A stretch of DNA of 64,000 nt from Epiperipatus broadwayi (lineage: Eukaryota; Onychophora; Udeonychophora; Euonychophora; Peripatidae): contig JAQFVV010006200.1 of the NCBI GenBank assembly GCA_028023455.1, positions 877,238 to 941,237 of the forward strand. The letters are read 5' to 3'. Shown piece after piece: positions 1 to 14,135 of the stretch. Numbering within the stretch: position 1 is the stretch's first letter; the number at the start of each line of letters is the position of its first letter. Below the pieces are notes generated by a model. That model saw nothing but the letters and a program-made list of their open reading frames with translations, was not told where the DNA came from and ran no database searches. Both the position numbers and the translations under genes were made by a program.

Positions 1-1495
1 TCTTCATTTTACATATTCAATATAAATATCCCAAAATAATGGCTATTTATTTTATTAATTTATATATAGTTAAAGAGAGGCCACTAAAGTGGCATACAGT
101 ATCACATTTGTTGCAAATTTTTTTTTTTATTAGACAATGCCAAAGTAAAATACATTTCTGTAAGATTTTATTTCATTTTACTAACTTATATCAAGTTTAT
201 AAATGAATTATATACATATATAATTTTGCTACATTATTTCATTATTTGGTTCTTTAAGTTGCAGTCTAACATTTTTCAATCTTTTATATTAATATTTTTA
301 TTTATTTAATAATTTTATAATATTGTGTATATCCTCTTTAAATATGGCCCCTGTTTGCTTGACTCGAGGAATGATATAAACAACCACAAATGCCAATAAC
401 TGATTAATATATAGTGGAACTATGATATCCATTATATTTTATTCCAAGATCCATTGAATACTTCATATATCACATGTATTTATTGTTTATTGAATTGTAA
501 GTGACCAGTACTTTTCAACATGCACATATATAATAGAAAGACTTTTTATATGTATAGTATGCATATATAAATTAAGATTATAATATGAACAAAATTAGCA
601 AAAAATAATGTAGTTATTAATAATAAATTATAGGGACACATTTCTTTATATATTTACTGCGTATGTGTTCACTCGTTTATATTTACTCAAAAAAAAAACT
701 TACTGTATTGTATTCTAACTTTTAAAAATCAAATGAATAGCACAATTCTGACTTTCATTGCAATTAAATACACTCTGGGTAATATCCTTTTACTTCAATA
801 ACTTTTTTTCTTATGTAATAATAGTTTTGTTATTTAAAAAATGTATATTTTTCTAGTTGTTTTTAGGTCTGCATCAACTTTTATAATATTTTTGAATTTT
901 ATAAAAATTTAGTGTTATATTTACAAAACATTTTATTATATAAAATATTGTACATGAAATGTGGAAATGATAATAAAGAGAAGAATAAAATATATAAACT
1001 GAGGAAATGTTATTAATAAACATGATTATGCACAAATAAATAAATGACTGCTGCCATATAAAATTTATTAAGTTTACATATTTACATTTTCTTTTGGATA
1101 AAATATAATTAAAGTAGTCTTTATTGATACAGCATATATCATGCCTTCAATATATATAAATTACATTACCACAGAATTCATGCTTTAACAAACAAATAGA
1201 ATACCAGCAATTGGTTGCCAAATCAACACTACAAACAGGCAGTAAATAGAAATCCACTTACCATTCTTATCTAAAATCTTTAACTCATTCACTAATTAAT
1301 CCCACTTACTTTTTAATAAGCAGTTTAGGTCTTATTTCAAATATTTTGTTTTTACAATTAACCTGTATTCTATATCATATTTTGATAAACTTTACATCAT
1401 TTATTACATATATAAGTCTACCAACAAAAGACATTTTAAAAGTTAATAATTGAATTTTGCAATATAGAAAAATAAAGTACTAAATTGATAATGAT
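1..1495. other. AT-rich spacer, no gene seen
   Basis: Dense stops in all frames, short A and T runs and no recognisable coding or repeat family. Nothing here supports an exon. Confidence 0.6.
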
Positions 1496-1510
1496 AACAA
1501 TGGCTCTTTT

Positions 1511-1606
1511 TTCTTCTCTGTGTGTCATAGCATCCGTTGGGAAGCAAACCCGCTAACCCAGGACAACTGCTTTGTAAGGCAGCCCACTCAACCATCAATG
1601 CTTGAC
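1511..1606 (-). mobile_element. tRNA-derived SINE, family A, copy 1
   Basis: Read on the minus strand, this block starts TCAAGCATTGATGGTTGAGT, continues through a box A-like stretch and reaches a box B-like GGGTTTGCTTCCCA. It then ends in a CA/GA-rich tail. It is flanked by a near-perfect 15-bp target-site duplication, aacaatggctctttt at 1496-1510 and aacaatggcactttt at 1607-1621. The same body recurs at 15.8, 23.7 and 38.7 kb. The duplication shows insertion by target-primed reverse transcription; the tRNA of origin is not clear. Confidence 0.75.
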
Positions 1607-1621
1607 AACAATGGCACTTTT

Positions 1622-2640
1622 TGTATTAAATTGTAATCTTTGCCTACTTAAAAAAATTATTGAAAAAAATATTTATTATTTGAATTCCAATTTTAAAATG
1701 AAAATGAATTTTAGTTGAGACATCATAAACAATAAAAATATGTTTTAAAATTTAAAATTACATTTATTATTGTTAATATTTTGCAAAACATTTCTTCACC
1801 AGTGTTTATACAAGTTCTGCTTTTTATCAAATAATTACTACTGCTTTATTGTAACTATGGCTTGGCTTCTTAAAATGAATATTTTCAAATAAAATTTAAT
1901 TATAAACATGTAATTCTTTTGGTTTAAAATAAATATTTTAAATATATTGTATAAATAAGCATAAATATGTAAATAAATTACTGAAAATTACATTTCCCCC
2001 CAATATATTAAAAAACATGCTCTCCAAAGCTTAAACCAACCTATCTACCAACTAGTGGTATTGGAAGATTCCTTGTAATCAAACAAATCATTGTTGGCTT
2101 CTTGTGAATTTAGTAATTTAAATAATATCTGTTCAATACTGACATCTTCACATACTGCAAAAAATATGAAATGCAAAACTAACATTGTAGAAGTCAAAGT
2201 AATAATAGTTTCATGATGTCTCAAAATGTATGACTTAGTGAGTACTAATTAGGAAAAATGAGATCACTGAGTAAAATAGATTGAAATTAAATCTCAAAGT
2301 TTAAATACCCTTTATTGTAATAAGCATTGATAAAGTATTTGCATCCAGTTACAATCCATTTAAAGAACATAGGAGTAATAAGTGATTTAACATTTATATC
2401 TTAATTGTAGTGTTGCCTTGACAACAAATTTCTGAAATTCCATTGGTTTCATTAAGCATGAGTACTGAGGCATTATGATTTTCATATGCAATATATATAT
2501 AATTGCCTGGCAGTCTAGCAAGAACAGGTATCATGAAAGTAATTTGGCAGCATTCTATTGTCAAAATAAGAAACTTCAAATTTCATATATATATAAATTG
2601 AAGCAGTATAAAATCTTCAAAGCATCAGTTGCCAGATGAC
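1622..2640. other. AT-rich spacer
   Basis: No gene seen. A 61-codon minus-strand frame at 2394-2579 begins with a hydrophobic stretch but has no homology I recognise and no splice context. The 14-mer GTTGCCTTGACAAC, an imperfect inverted repeat, is at 2412-2425 and recurs at 56763. Confidence 0.5.
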
Positions 2641-2645
2641 AAAAT

Positions 2646-2730
2646 AATTGAACCTCTCTCTGCAGAATATATGTTTTAGCCAACTGCTCTTTTCAACTGC
2701 CTTGAGAAGTGGCTAACCACTACACCAATA
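2646..2730 (-). mobile_element. Possible tRNA-like SINE fragment
   Basis: The minus strand has a good box A-like TGGTGTAGTGGTTAGCC (complement of 2711-2727) and, about 55 bp on, a box B-like GAGGTTCAATT (complement of 2646-2656). The spacing is longer than in a tRNA and no clean target duplication is visible, so this is a tentative SINE relic rather than a tRNA gene. Confidence 0.35.
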
Positions 2731-5609
2731 AAACAATTTTATTCTTATTTAAATTTCATAAATACAATATATTTAATATTAAAATTTAAATAGTCAATTT
2801 AAGCAATGGCTCTAAATAAATACTCTGAGATTCAGCCATTTTTTCATCATATGACAACTGACAAATTAATGGTGATGCCACTTTGACAATTTCATAAGCA
2901 CTGCTATTTGTTTGCTACATTTTTAGATATAAATTTGATCTTGCAGAGTTATTTGGAAAGGATAAGTATTATGTAACTCTGTCTAGCGTGTTAATGAGCC
3001 ATGATGAAATAGATTTTATTAAAATAAAACCATTAAATAAAACATTCAAACTCTAATATCAAATAAATTGCATTAATCGTATTAAATAAAAATTAAATCA
3101 TTATATTGGTTATTGCAATTAATCATCTTTCAATGCAGTTGAAAAGACAGTGACTCAAACATGTGCCCTACAGAAATTGGTTTGATTTTCTCATCATAAG
3201 ATAACTGATAAATAAGACAGATCATACCTTGATGACTTGATATTGTTTCAATTTATTTCATATATTTACAATGACATTATTTTCTAATTACACACACATC
3301 TATATAGGAAAATATTAATGCAGTTTACAACAAGTACCCACAATAACTATTGAATCACAAACCCCATCTTAGATGCTTTTATAAATAAATACATAAGCTT
3401 AGTATTTGTCTGTATATGTATCCACACATTAGATATGTTCATTATCATCTTTTCTGAATTATATAACTCATCTTTGGTCACAGTTAAATATTTAAGAATT
3501 GATTTAATACATGTGAATAAAGGGAGGGCACTACAATTTAGTAAGAAAGTAATATACCACAATACTCTCATGCAATGATATTTGATTTGGTAGACAATCC
3601 ATTTACCTAAAATTCAAATGGGAATGTGGTTTTCTTAATCAAACATCATTGTATTCTTACCCAATTTTAACTTTCATTACTTTTTAATGATGGAAAAGAT
3701 TCTTTAAAATTAATGATGTAAAGTTCAAATTTTAATTGCTAAAATAAATTGATTTAAGAGGTCAACAAACCAAAATACTATTGATGATGATCAAATGCTA
3801 TTTGTCCAAACTACCTTATTGTCTCATTAGTTCATCTGCTTTAGTTAGAGATATTAATATGCATGCATTCATCATTTTTTATTGGTAATTAATTCTAATA
3901 CTCCTTGCAGAATTCGATTGCATCTGTATTATTAGATTTACCATATTAAAACAATGTCATAAATTACATATTAATAATTTAATAAATATGGTAACATATT
4001 AGTTATATATAAATTATAATATCAAAAACAACCATAAAACTTTAAAAAAAAATACATCTGCAAAATACTAATTTACTTAATCTATTACCATTTCTCTTAT
4101 TGGTAATAAAAACTTTTCACACTAAGGAAGCAAAGCACATTTAATGCTTCAAATCTACATCCTAGTATCATTTTCTAACACTAATGGACATAATGAATCC
4201 GATCTGTATTTATTAATAAAGACTCAATGAATGGCATAAACTAACTTGTTTGTATCTTTGAAAATATTAACTGAGAATGCAGGAAAAATAGCAGAGTGCG
4301 AAACTTCTAATTTATATATCAGCGGTTTAGATATAAGAATTAGCAAAAATGTTGCAAATTCTTATAATTTGAAATAATATTTAAAAAATAAATAAAATCT
4401 ACTTTCATAATTGTTTTGAAATATTTTTGTTATCATAGTAGTAAAAAAATGCTTAGATAATTTTAAACTCGTGCCATAGATAAATGGTTTGTTTAAAAGT
4501 AATATATTTATTTGGGGGAGGAGGGTTGCATTTATTAATCGAATAAAAAATTATAATGACCATCATCATCGTTTTCAACCCTGATCCGTCTATTGCAGAA
4601 AGAAAATTTCTTTAAATATGTCTCAGTACTTTCGTTTGATAATTTATCTTCTCTACGTAAATAAAAAAATGTTACTTATCTCATTCATCCACTTCCCTCG
4701 TGATCTCTTTCTAGATATTTTACCATCTCCTGGAATGCTGTTGTAATATTTTCTAATACTATGTCTAGTTCATTTTAATTTAGCTTCCTATATTAGTGAT
4801 ACCTGCGTATTCTATTTCTTATATTATTACATTTTCAATAGATTTCTCTACACTTTGCTACCTTGTTTGGGATCACTATATTATTCTTCAGTTAAATGTT
4901 CAAAGTTTATATCCAGAAATAAGCATTTTAGAGTATATATTTTCAGAGATATAAACACATTTTATTTTACTATTAGATTATTTCATGCAGAAACATTCCG
5001 TTTAAATTTAATTCTATGATTAATTTAATCCACATTAATATATAACATTAGTAAAAATTAAAATGATAATATATATAAAATATTTTCATAATCTTTTTCA
5101 ATTATACGTATATATAAAATTAATAATACACAATAATTGTTTATGCAGTGAAGAAATAAAGGATAATCTGGTAATAGCATTAGACATCTTCTTTCCTTAT
5201 TATCAGAGCTGCTACGCTAGGAGGAAAACTTCACTCCTTATAGCTTTTTGATTGTAATAATAAATCTATTATAATTTTTCAGCATAATTTCTAAAATAAA
5301 CGTGACTGAAATTTCTCTTTGAAAATGAATGATTTCTTATATTCAATCAATACTTTTTAATTTATTAGTTATCTATTAGTCTATATATATAATTTATGTT
5401 ATTTTAATTAATAAACAATATATTAAAAATAAAATGTATTTCCTATAATCATATTAATAATTGTTGTGTAAGTAATGTATGTATATAATTGAGAAAGGAA
5501 ATTATAATTAAAAGTTAATTTTCGCCATCATTTAAATTTAGTCAGATTTATTAAACATAATATATGTAGAAAAGTCTCATCGTTTAATGATGGGCATTTG
5601 TTTGACAGG
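2731..5609. other. AT-rich spacer
   Basis: No gene, RNA or clear repeat recognised. Short open frames at 3347-3571 (minus) and 5063-5251 (plus) look like chance frames: low complexity, no family resemblance. Confidence 0.5.
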
Positions 5610-5700
5610 ATCAAAGAAATGGGATTTGAATTCAGGTAGATTGATATTTGTTTCCAGATATCTAACCTAACTACCTATCTAATTACTGGTTGGTAAATGG
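5610..5700 (-). mobile_element. Possible tRNA-like SINE relic
   Basis: On the minus strand TAGATAGGTAGTTAGGTTAG resembles box A, and AATTCAAATCCC (complement of 5620-5631) resembles box B, in the right order. No target duplication was found and the body does not match the other SINE copies, so the assignment is weak. Confidence 0.3.
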
Positions 5701-8260
5701 GTGATTGGATTTTGGGTATTTTTGCTGAAGAATAAATAAATAGTAAAAACACATACACTAATTACTTAATAGTTGATTATCATGTTGAACAGTCTTTTTT
5801 ATTTAATGTTTATTTATTTAAAAATGCTGAAAAAATCATTGTCCTAAAAAGATTATTTAAAATTGCTTTAGCCTTACCTATAAATAGACATATGATAAAA
5901 AGCTATTTAAAATCAAAATATAAATAATTGTGCTATATATTTAATTCCCAATTATTATATAAACATTCATTTAATCAATATGCACTTAATATTACGATAG
6001 CGGATGAGTTTCCAACTATTTGGCTTTCATTTATAAAGAATATTTATATTCAGTGAATACTTTTAATCATAACATATTCAAATAAATAACTTGAACATTT
6101 TTATATTCTAAGGTTTGAACTCATGTTAATTATACGTATAGCATGAAAATTAATTTGGTAAAAATATAATACACATTTATAACTGAACTTCAGGCATGTT
6201 TGGTATTTAGATAAAATATATATATATACTTTAAAACACGATTTTATAATCTTATTAGACAGTGGCACGTTTTATTTCACTCACAGTCCTTTATTCGATT
6301 CAGCCAAAGTACATTAGGAAAGCAATTATAAATTCATAAGAACAAATAGTACATTTTGGTTTTGAATTCAGATAAAAAAATTATAAATATGGCTGATTAA
6401 AAAAATCTTTCTAAGAAATTTCAAAAGAGAAACGTCCCTAAAAAAGCCATTTGTACAAAAATTTATGATATAACTTCTGACATTAAAATTAAAGAATATA
6501 TCTATATGAAATATCTATATCATGTAAATTTAAAAAAACAAATTCTTCTTACTTGGATCCCCAGAAGAATATTCATTATATTTTGATTAATATAAAAAAT
6601 GCACCATGCCTACCAATTTTCTTAACATTTTTTAACCTTTGTCCAGAGCTAAGCTAAAATTAGAAGTAAAAACTCGTGTAATATAATGTTCAATAAATCT
6701 TAAAGGAATATTTAATACTCAACAGAGATTCATAAAATGCAATTAATAAACCAATATATAGCAATAATTTATAATAATTTTGGTTCACAAAAAATAATTA
6801 CTTAAACATAAATATATACATCAAGAATTTATACTTCTGATTAAATTAATAATTCTGAATTATATAAATAAGATCAATTTTAGTTTATGCTTTTTATCAT
6901 TTTTTAAATTTATTTATTTTCCTTTAAATAAAGTTAAAAATAATTTCTATTAATTGATTCTATTTTAAAAACAAACATGGAATCCTTTATCATTTACATT
7001 TATATTTTCCTAACTAGATTAAAGTTTTATGGTAAAATTGGTAAAAATAACTAAAAATTATAAAATTTATTTCTGATTTTATATGTGCTCAGCATGCAAA
7101 GATATATAAAAAGAAAATATTAAACACTTTTTAAAAAAAATTAAAGATCGATTTAAATCAAATTATATTAGCTATATATATTATGATGGCTGATTTACCT
7201 GAAAAAAGTCATGTGGATACTTATTTCCAAAACTGTAGATTTCTACCAATTAATTTTAGTTTGATTTAATTCTTTTCTGGGATAAATTTAACAATTGCCC
7301 AGTATAATTAATTGTTAATACTTGACTTTGATTAATAAAGTTTCGGTGATCTTTTTCTGACGAAGGCAGATTACTTTTAGGAAAAAAATGATGTTGGAAT
7401 AGCCATCTCTAGGCACTGAGTAGCTAGTTCAATTATTTTGAATTAATACAACCTTTCATAGTTTAATAAAATTATTAACTTGTTACTGCTATGTTATTAC
7501 AACATTTTAACTTTTTTAACACTAATTCTCATTAAAATAATTTAATTTATTTTACTTTTTATAATTTTACTTGAAAAAAAAAAATCTTCCAAACAATAAA
7601 TTTTTTCTCAAATATATTTAGATATTTGGATTTCTGTTCTAAAATAATTAATTAATATATATATATAATAATCTGTCTTATTTGAAAATGTAATAGTTTT
7701 TATATTCTTTATATTTTAATCCTTTTTATTTTAATTAAAAATGAGACATTTTACTTAAAAAATATAGTTACTTATATATTTGAAATGTCTTGTTTTCTTT
7801 AGATTTATAATATAGGTATATTAATCATCTATCATATAAAAATATTTGATATTAAATTTAATATAAATAGATATAATTTATTTCTTGACCATGTCAAATT
7901 TTCAATCAGAATCTCTTTTTAACTATTTTTTTAAAAATCTGTATGTACACATATGACATTGTTATAGATGAAACAAGCTAAAAATCTTATAGAGAAATAA
8001 TAAAGATCAGCTATTACATAATAATTGTTTCATGTTTTTCTTCTTTGCTTAATCTCTGTTTATGACTAGCTATATATTCATTTACAGATCACTAATTAAA
8101 CAGCTAGCTAACTCCTTTAGAAGCAAGTGTAATTTTTGTAAAATCCGGAAACATCTAGATTTTAACTCTGATCACAAAAATGAGTTCAATAATGACATTC
8201 ATGCCCATATACATATACATAACTGGTTATATCACAGTAATTAATATACAAATATTAATA
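5701..8260. other. AT-rich spacer
   Basis: Nothing recognised. Long A/T runs, no complex repeats and no coding-like stretch until the RTE relic begins near 8.27 kb. Confidence 0.5.
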
Positions 8261-8269
8261 AAAGTTATG

Positions 8270-9060
8270 GTAAGAGTCAATAACTTTGAATTACCATTTT
8301 GCAATGGATTTGTCCATTACAGAAAAGCATTTATAAACATTTATTTCTATTGGGTTAGACAGCATAGTGATACTAAGATAACTTTAATGTTAATAAACCT
8401 GAATGGCATGATGATTCTATTTCTTCAAACAGAAATTTTATAGGAAGTATTTTATTATGTAAAATATTATTTAAATATTGTAGATAACATGATTTTTTTA
8501 TATAATGCTTCAGAATATTAAAACAAAATCTATTAAATGAAAGCAAAAACTAAATAATCAAACCAATGTTCAATAACTTGCCAAAAAATAATAATAAAAT
8601 GATTGATAGTAATAAATTAATGGTTACAAATGGTTATAAGTATCTTGGACAAATTTTCAATACAGATGACAATATAATAGATGAAGTTAATCATAAAATT
8701 AAACTCAGTGTCAAATGTAAATATGCCTATGTTCCGTAAAAAAGTTATTTTTTTGATCGATATTAACTTATGAATCAGAGACTTCAGCCTTAATAGAGAA
8801 GAACAATATAGAAATTGAAAATCATGTTGAGGATTAATAAGAAAAGCCAAAGTAAAATAAGAAAGCAAAAAGGTTGTGATGACTCTTTAAAATAGAAATC
8901 AGAAATAGAATGGGTCAAACAAATTATTAGCTAAAAATAAACAACAGATAGAAAAGTGAAATCCTAAAGTGAAACCCAAACAAAGCACAAGAAAGTTTGA
9001 TGGAGTTATGAAAATATGACAAATTATGACCAATAAAAATTGAGCAAAACCTAGACAAAC
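8270..9060 (+). pseudogene. RTE-clade non-LTR retrotransposon relic
   Basis: Broken pieces of an RTE reverse transcriptase lie in the expected order on the plus strand. LPFCNGFVHYRKAFINI (about 8288-8341) matches RT motif A, usually written FVDYEKAFDSI; the catalytic Asp is replaced by His. YKYLGQIFNTDDNIIDEV (from 8635) matches the conserved KYLG block after the catalytic core. LTYESETSALIEKNNIEIEN (8764-8823) matches the family's LTYGCETW region. A decayed NNR-KSEIL-NP segment near 8950-8985 resembles the DNRWTxRVxEWxP tail. Frameshifts and stops separate the pieces, so this is an old, dead copy. Clade assignment rests on motif order; family membership below RTE is not attempted. Confidence 0.6.
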
Positions 9061-11240
9061 ATTTCTCTTAATAAAAAATTGGCAATGGTTAAAATAAATG
9101 ATGGGTTATTTATTACACATATAACATATACTATCATAAATTAATGACTTTTCAAAAAATCTTTCTCTTTTCACAATCTCATGGAGCCTCATAGGGAGAA
9201 ATGGACAAAAAAAGCTGGCATTACAGTCATCTATTGAGATATTTTGGTTTTTTTTTTAATCACAAAGTTCATGTATATTTTGTTCTGATATTTTAATCAT
9301 AAAAAAAATTTAAAAATCTCAGGATTATAGAAAATGTGGTAAATTCAAACATTGAAAAAAAAATACATTGAAGCCCTGTCTTTGTTATCTGGATTATTTT
9401 GTGAGATTATTTCAAGAAATTTTTTCGATGATTAAAATTGATTTTTTTTTTGTGAAGTTTATTAAGATTCATGCTTATTTAGGCACAATTTTTGTGTAAT
9501 AATTATTAAAAATCAAAAATATACATGATTACACATTTATTTTATACATTTATGTTTTATTTTTAAAAATAGAAGGTAATAAATTCTAACATAATGTTAA
9601 TAATGTAAAAATATGGAGTTTCAATGTTACTATATCAACACTGACAGTCAGACAGAATATATTGCAATATTATAAATAATATATATAAACAAATGTTTAA
9701 ATTGTAATTTAATAGCTTTATCAAATTGGTATATTTTTATTCAGATTTTAAAAACAAATGTCAATAAAAAAGATTTTGTTGGTTTTACAAATTGATAATA
9801 TTCTTCCTGATTGTTGAATGGTAAATCAATTCTTTGTTTTTATTATGGTTTCATTTTGTTCAATACTTGCAAAGTTCAAATATGGTCTTTTAGAATTTAT
9901 TTTATTTGCAAGCATAAAATTCTACCAAGTCAAGTCCAATTTATTATATTCTGATATAGAATTAATAAGTTTATCAAATGTTGAAAACTGGAAAGCCTCT
10001 TACCAGAAAGAACAATTCAATCTGCCACAGTACTAGAGACTTAAAATATTTAATATATTGTATTAGCGACATACATGCATAAAAATGCATACTCTTTGTT
10101 TATAGTTTGCTTTTTCTATGATTTATTATAAAATAAAAAATAATCAACAGCAAAAAAAATTAAATTGGAGATCATGTGTTCTCCAATAATTTTATAAACA
10201 ATTTATTTTAATAATGAAAGATTGGCACTAGTAGAAAATATGAAAGTATAATATTTTCAATTACATCAAAGCTTTTGTTTAGAATTTAAACATTTCTTTA
10301 AGAAAAAAAATTCAAGTTATTTGTTGATTTATTATTAAAATTATTGCAATCTTACATTTAAAAATGCAGATAAATTTGCTCCTACAAAAATGCAGAATTG
10401 GAGAAATTAATAAAAACATCCATGATATCTTTATTAATATGATATTAAGGTTTATCATTTGCATCAAGTACCATTTATATTTTAAATGGGAGAAAATTAC
10501 ATAATACCTATCAGTGTCTAAAAAAAATTAAATTTTTCCCATTAAAAAAAAGAGTTAAATTTTCTGAGAAATTTTGAAAATATTGATTTCTCACACATTG
10601 TTTAAGAATGGTCCACCAAAGCTAAATAATAATTACATCAGGTTGTTAGATACCCCAGGGAAGATATATGTCTAGTGAAGCATTATTAAAAGATATTTGC
10701 ACTCTGAACTAAATCTGTTTTTCTAAAAGTATCAAAATACTTTGCATTTATGATGCACTTAGGATTGTGTAATGTATCTGCTCAAATTTTGACAGTTCCA
10801 TCACAAAGTTAAAGAGCAATAGAACCAGATAAAATTCACTTGGTGATTATCTGATATAAACTCTTCCAGGTTGGAAATCTTAAGAAATTATAAAAATTTA
10901 ATAATCTATTAACATCTAGTTGTCTAAAAATAATTCCTAATTTCTATCTTGATTGTTATTTACTTTCTGCAGACTTAATAGGTTTATAAAATTGCTGTGT
11001 TCTATTGACTGTATGAATTCCAATTGCTGTTTTGATTATAAAACAAGTATATATTAATTATATAAATCCCAATTATTGTATTGATTAAAAAACAATTATA
11101 TATATATATATATATCACTAATTTTAAAAGTAGAAGGGATGTGTGGATAGAAATGTTTCAAGTCTGTTCAGTAGATGATTGATGATTGTATCGTGAAAAA
11201 CAGTCCGCATTTTGATTTTTCATCTTTTAAATAAATAAAA
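9061..11240. other. AT-rich spacer
   Basis: No gene seen. The 72-codon frame at 9818-10036 has no recognisable domain. A (TA)n run of about 20 bp lies near 11095. Confidence 0.5.
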
Positions 11241-11345
11241 TAATTGAATGGTAGAAGTGACAGAAGTAAAATTGATTCAAAAACCTTATGCTCCAGAGAC
11301 TGAAAGTCTACCACTGCACTAAATCACAGAGCATTTTTTACTTTT
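11240..11345 (-). mobile_element. tRNA-derived SINE, family B
   Basis: On the minus strand TAGTGCAGTGG (complement of 11311-11321) fits box A and GGTTTTTGAATC (complement of 11273-11284) fits box B, 26 bp apart, followed by an A/T-rich tail made of ATTT units. The same box A occurs at 47335 and a near match at 33521. No convincing target duplication was seen, so the copy is probably old. Confidence 0.5.
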
Positions 11346-13640
11346 TGAAAGATTATTAAAAATTAATTACTGCACTCACTCACTTAGATACATATGCATA
11401 CATATACAATCACAAACGGATTACATCTACACATAACACACACACTTGTATATTCATAAATAGAACACAAACATGTATGTCCACAATTATTATTATCATT
11501 ACTATTTTATAATTCACATGTGACGATGTGGTGCTTAGTATTTTACAACTCTTCAAAGGACAATAATCTACTGCCAGTACTTTGCGAGTATCTTGAATTT
11601 TTTTCTATAGTTCTTTTCAAAGTTATTCTAGATATGGTACTCCATTGACATCCATATGATTTCATGCCTTAGAGCTCTCTTTGTAATATTTGTTCTTTAT
11701 AATGTGATCATTGATATTTCCAAATTAGGTAATCTTTTATGATCTTCCATATTTACTCGATATTGCTCTTGATCAATTCATTCAAAGTATCATAAAATAA
11801 TCTCTTGATAAATATTTGTAGCTTCTGAGTTAGATACATTATTTTCTATGCGCCACATTGATATGAAAAAAACAACAAACAAACAGATTTTACACCCTAA
11901 AATCAGCAAATTAGTTTTGACGGTTCTATAGATCTGAAAACTGACAAAAAATGTATATGCGAGCAAAAACACCTTTTATGTTATTTAAATGTGGATGATA
12001 ACTAAAAGCTGTTATAGATGGCACTCAAGATTGAAAATGAAGTACTGGTAAAATCATCCTGACAATTCAATTTGGAGCTTTTATCGTCTTATTTCCTTTT
12101 ACCTGAAATAATATAAACGAATACACAAAAAATATTATTTATATATATAGCCAAATGTCTAGACAGACGGGCAGAAATAGCTAGACAGATAGCTATCCAA
12201 TTATTGTCAACAGATTATAAAGTTACTCATTTTTTTCTATTCTGATATTTTGAGTGCTTCTTACGTTCTTTGACTTCAAAATCAATCTTCAGCACTCCAT
12301 TATTTTTCACATCATTAATTCTTTATCCTACTGTTATTCACAAAATGTGAAATTTCATGTTATAAAATATAAATCATTGTTACGTTGGCTAGAAAATTAC
12401 ATTTATCATTTATTTTTTCAACAGAGTATTTTTTTTAAAATCATAAATCTTTTTATCACTAGTATAATATTTAGCAAATGTGAATGTTTTAAATTTAATA
12501 TAATTTTTTTTTTTTTAATTTCTTGATTAACAGTCAAGGTGTAAAAATCCTTTTTTCCCTTTTAAGATTTTAATTATGTTGCTTACTTTCTGCTAATTAA
12601 TTCGAGAGACTGACTGAAATAAAAACTGGATATTCTAAAAAGTAGCCCTGAAACAAAATGCACGTTAAAATGCGACTTTTTATGTTTAGCAATAATATTG
12701 CTATGTGGGTTCACGCGGATGTCAGTTCCTGGAGATTGCATAAAAAAAAATCTTCCAGAATGCCATTTTACTTTTACTTTTAACATAACCTTTATTGATG
12801 AAGTATATAGTTACATGATTTACATTAATTTAGAGGTGTAAAATTTATTACTTATATACATAAGCTACAATTAAAGCATTTATAGGGATATTAATAGTGC
12901 ATATCTATATATATTTACATTTATTCATGTATTAATAAAAACCAATTTTAAAAAGTTATTTTTATCAGGCTCCTTAATAGTATATTCATTATTGTGATGA
13001 TATAATCCATTCATCTTATTGTTGGCTATTTGATGATCATTCTTTTCTATTATTCATTATTTTTTCAATACAGAAATCACTTTCTAAATTATTTCTAATT
13101 GTTATTAGTCATTCACTAGACTAAAGATTATCCACTTAATGAAATATTATTCATTAACTTTGTAAGTGATCAAACTAAAACATTTAAATTTGGCTTTGCC
13201 CATATCTCAAAAAAATTTCAGACCCAATTTGATTGAATTATGGTATATTCATTTTTTTTTTATTAACCATAGTATTGATCAAACCACCTCTAAAATCATA
13301 CCATTGATGAAACAACAGCTAAATTTTGTACAATACAAAGAGTGTTGCATTCCATCAAACATATTGCTGCTTTATGGAATTTAACCTTTTGAGAAACTGG
13401 ACATAATTTGGAGAATATCAATACATGGTTGAATGTTGAACTCTCTGTTTAAAGACATCTGAGGAAGCACACAATAAAGTACTGCAAGAAAGTGATAATA
13501 ATACATAATTATCATTAGTGATATCTCAAAATTAAGAGTTTAATAATGTTTAATGAATCTGTTACATCATTAACATGAATACATTATTATAAATATTATG
13601 GGATTGTAACTACTAAGTGATGTGATGCAATGCATTGTGA
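11346..13640. other. AT-rich spacer with one more complex island
   Basis: Mostly featureless. At 12583-12786 the minus strand has a 67-codon frame in sequence with more C and G than its surroundings, including CpG near 12715. It looks like an old repeat or coding relic, but I do not recognise the family. Confidence 0.4.
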
Positions 13641-13655
13641 CTTCTTTTTATACAG

Positions 13656-13754
13656 AGTCAGGAATCTCTCAGCAACTATATCCAGAGAAACCTGTAGCTT
13701 CTTCTTAAAGTCAAGAATCTCTCAGCAATTATGCCCAGAGAAACCTGTTAGCTA
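13656..13754. repeat. 53-bp tandem duplication
   Basis: Two imperfect copies of a unit beginning AGTCAGGAATCTCTCAGCA, at 13656-13700 and 13709-13754, period 53 bp. They lie downstream (on the minus strand) of the non-LTR C-terminal frame at 13803-14135, so they are probably a 3' UTR repeat of that element. Confidence 0.7.
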
Positions 13755-13802
13755 CTTTATTCTACATTCCCCAGTCTAAGTTTCCCCATATTGTGCTCCA
13801 TC

Positions 13803-14135
13803 CTATTTCCACAACATAATCTTTGTCAACTCTATGACCTTTATATCTAAATCCCTCCTATCTTTTCCCAAACCTGGCATAAAAACCAATAATCCACTTT
13901 CTGTATAATCACTTTTTTCATATTTATTCTTCCATGATTTCATTATATGTATCCTTTCTGTTTTCAAGCATTTACATTCAATTAACCGATGCCTAATATT
14001 TTCTATTCCTTCCTTACATAATTTACTGATTAAATCACCCATATTTTTCCATTTACATGTATATTCTCTTGTTGTTAAAGATCCCGTTCGAGCCTTAAAC
14101 AATAAACTACTTTCCTTACTATTATAAATGGACAA
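13803..14135 (-). pseudogene. C-terminal fragment of a non-LTR retrotransposon ORF2
   Basis: An open frame of 110 codons. Residues around 13-60 read LLFKARTGSLTTREYTCKW, then K-x-C-K-E-G-I-E-N, then RHRLIECKCLKTER. This is the layout of the region after reverse transcriptase in CR1/Jockey/L2-type ORF2 proteins: LLxxRTGxL, then a weak C-C-H-C knuckle, then a leucine-rich end. The second knuckle ligand and its spacing are imperfect. Nothing upstream on the minus strand (14136 onward) extends the reading, so the copy is 5' truncated. The start codon is not meaningful. Downstream sequence to about 13640 is probably its 3' UTR. Confidence 0.55.

Noticed and set aside
1511-1606. A functional tRNA gene (also considered at 15805, 23704 and 38649)
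   Set aside because: Box A and B are present, but acceptor and anticodon stems do not form cleanly, and target duplications show SINE insertions.
7345-7400. CTGACGAAGGCAG as a hammerhead core
   Set aside because: No GAAA box at any workable distance and no closing stems.
8617-8868. 83-codon minus frame
   Set aside because: Antisense to the RTE relic, whose motifs are on the plus strand.
13415-13490. CTGAGGAAGCACAC as a hammerhead core
   Set aside because: No partner for stem II and no GAAA.
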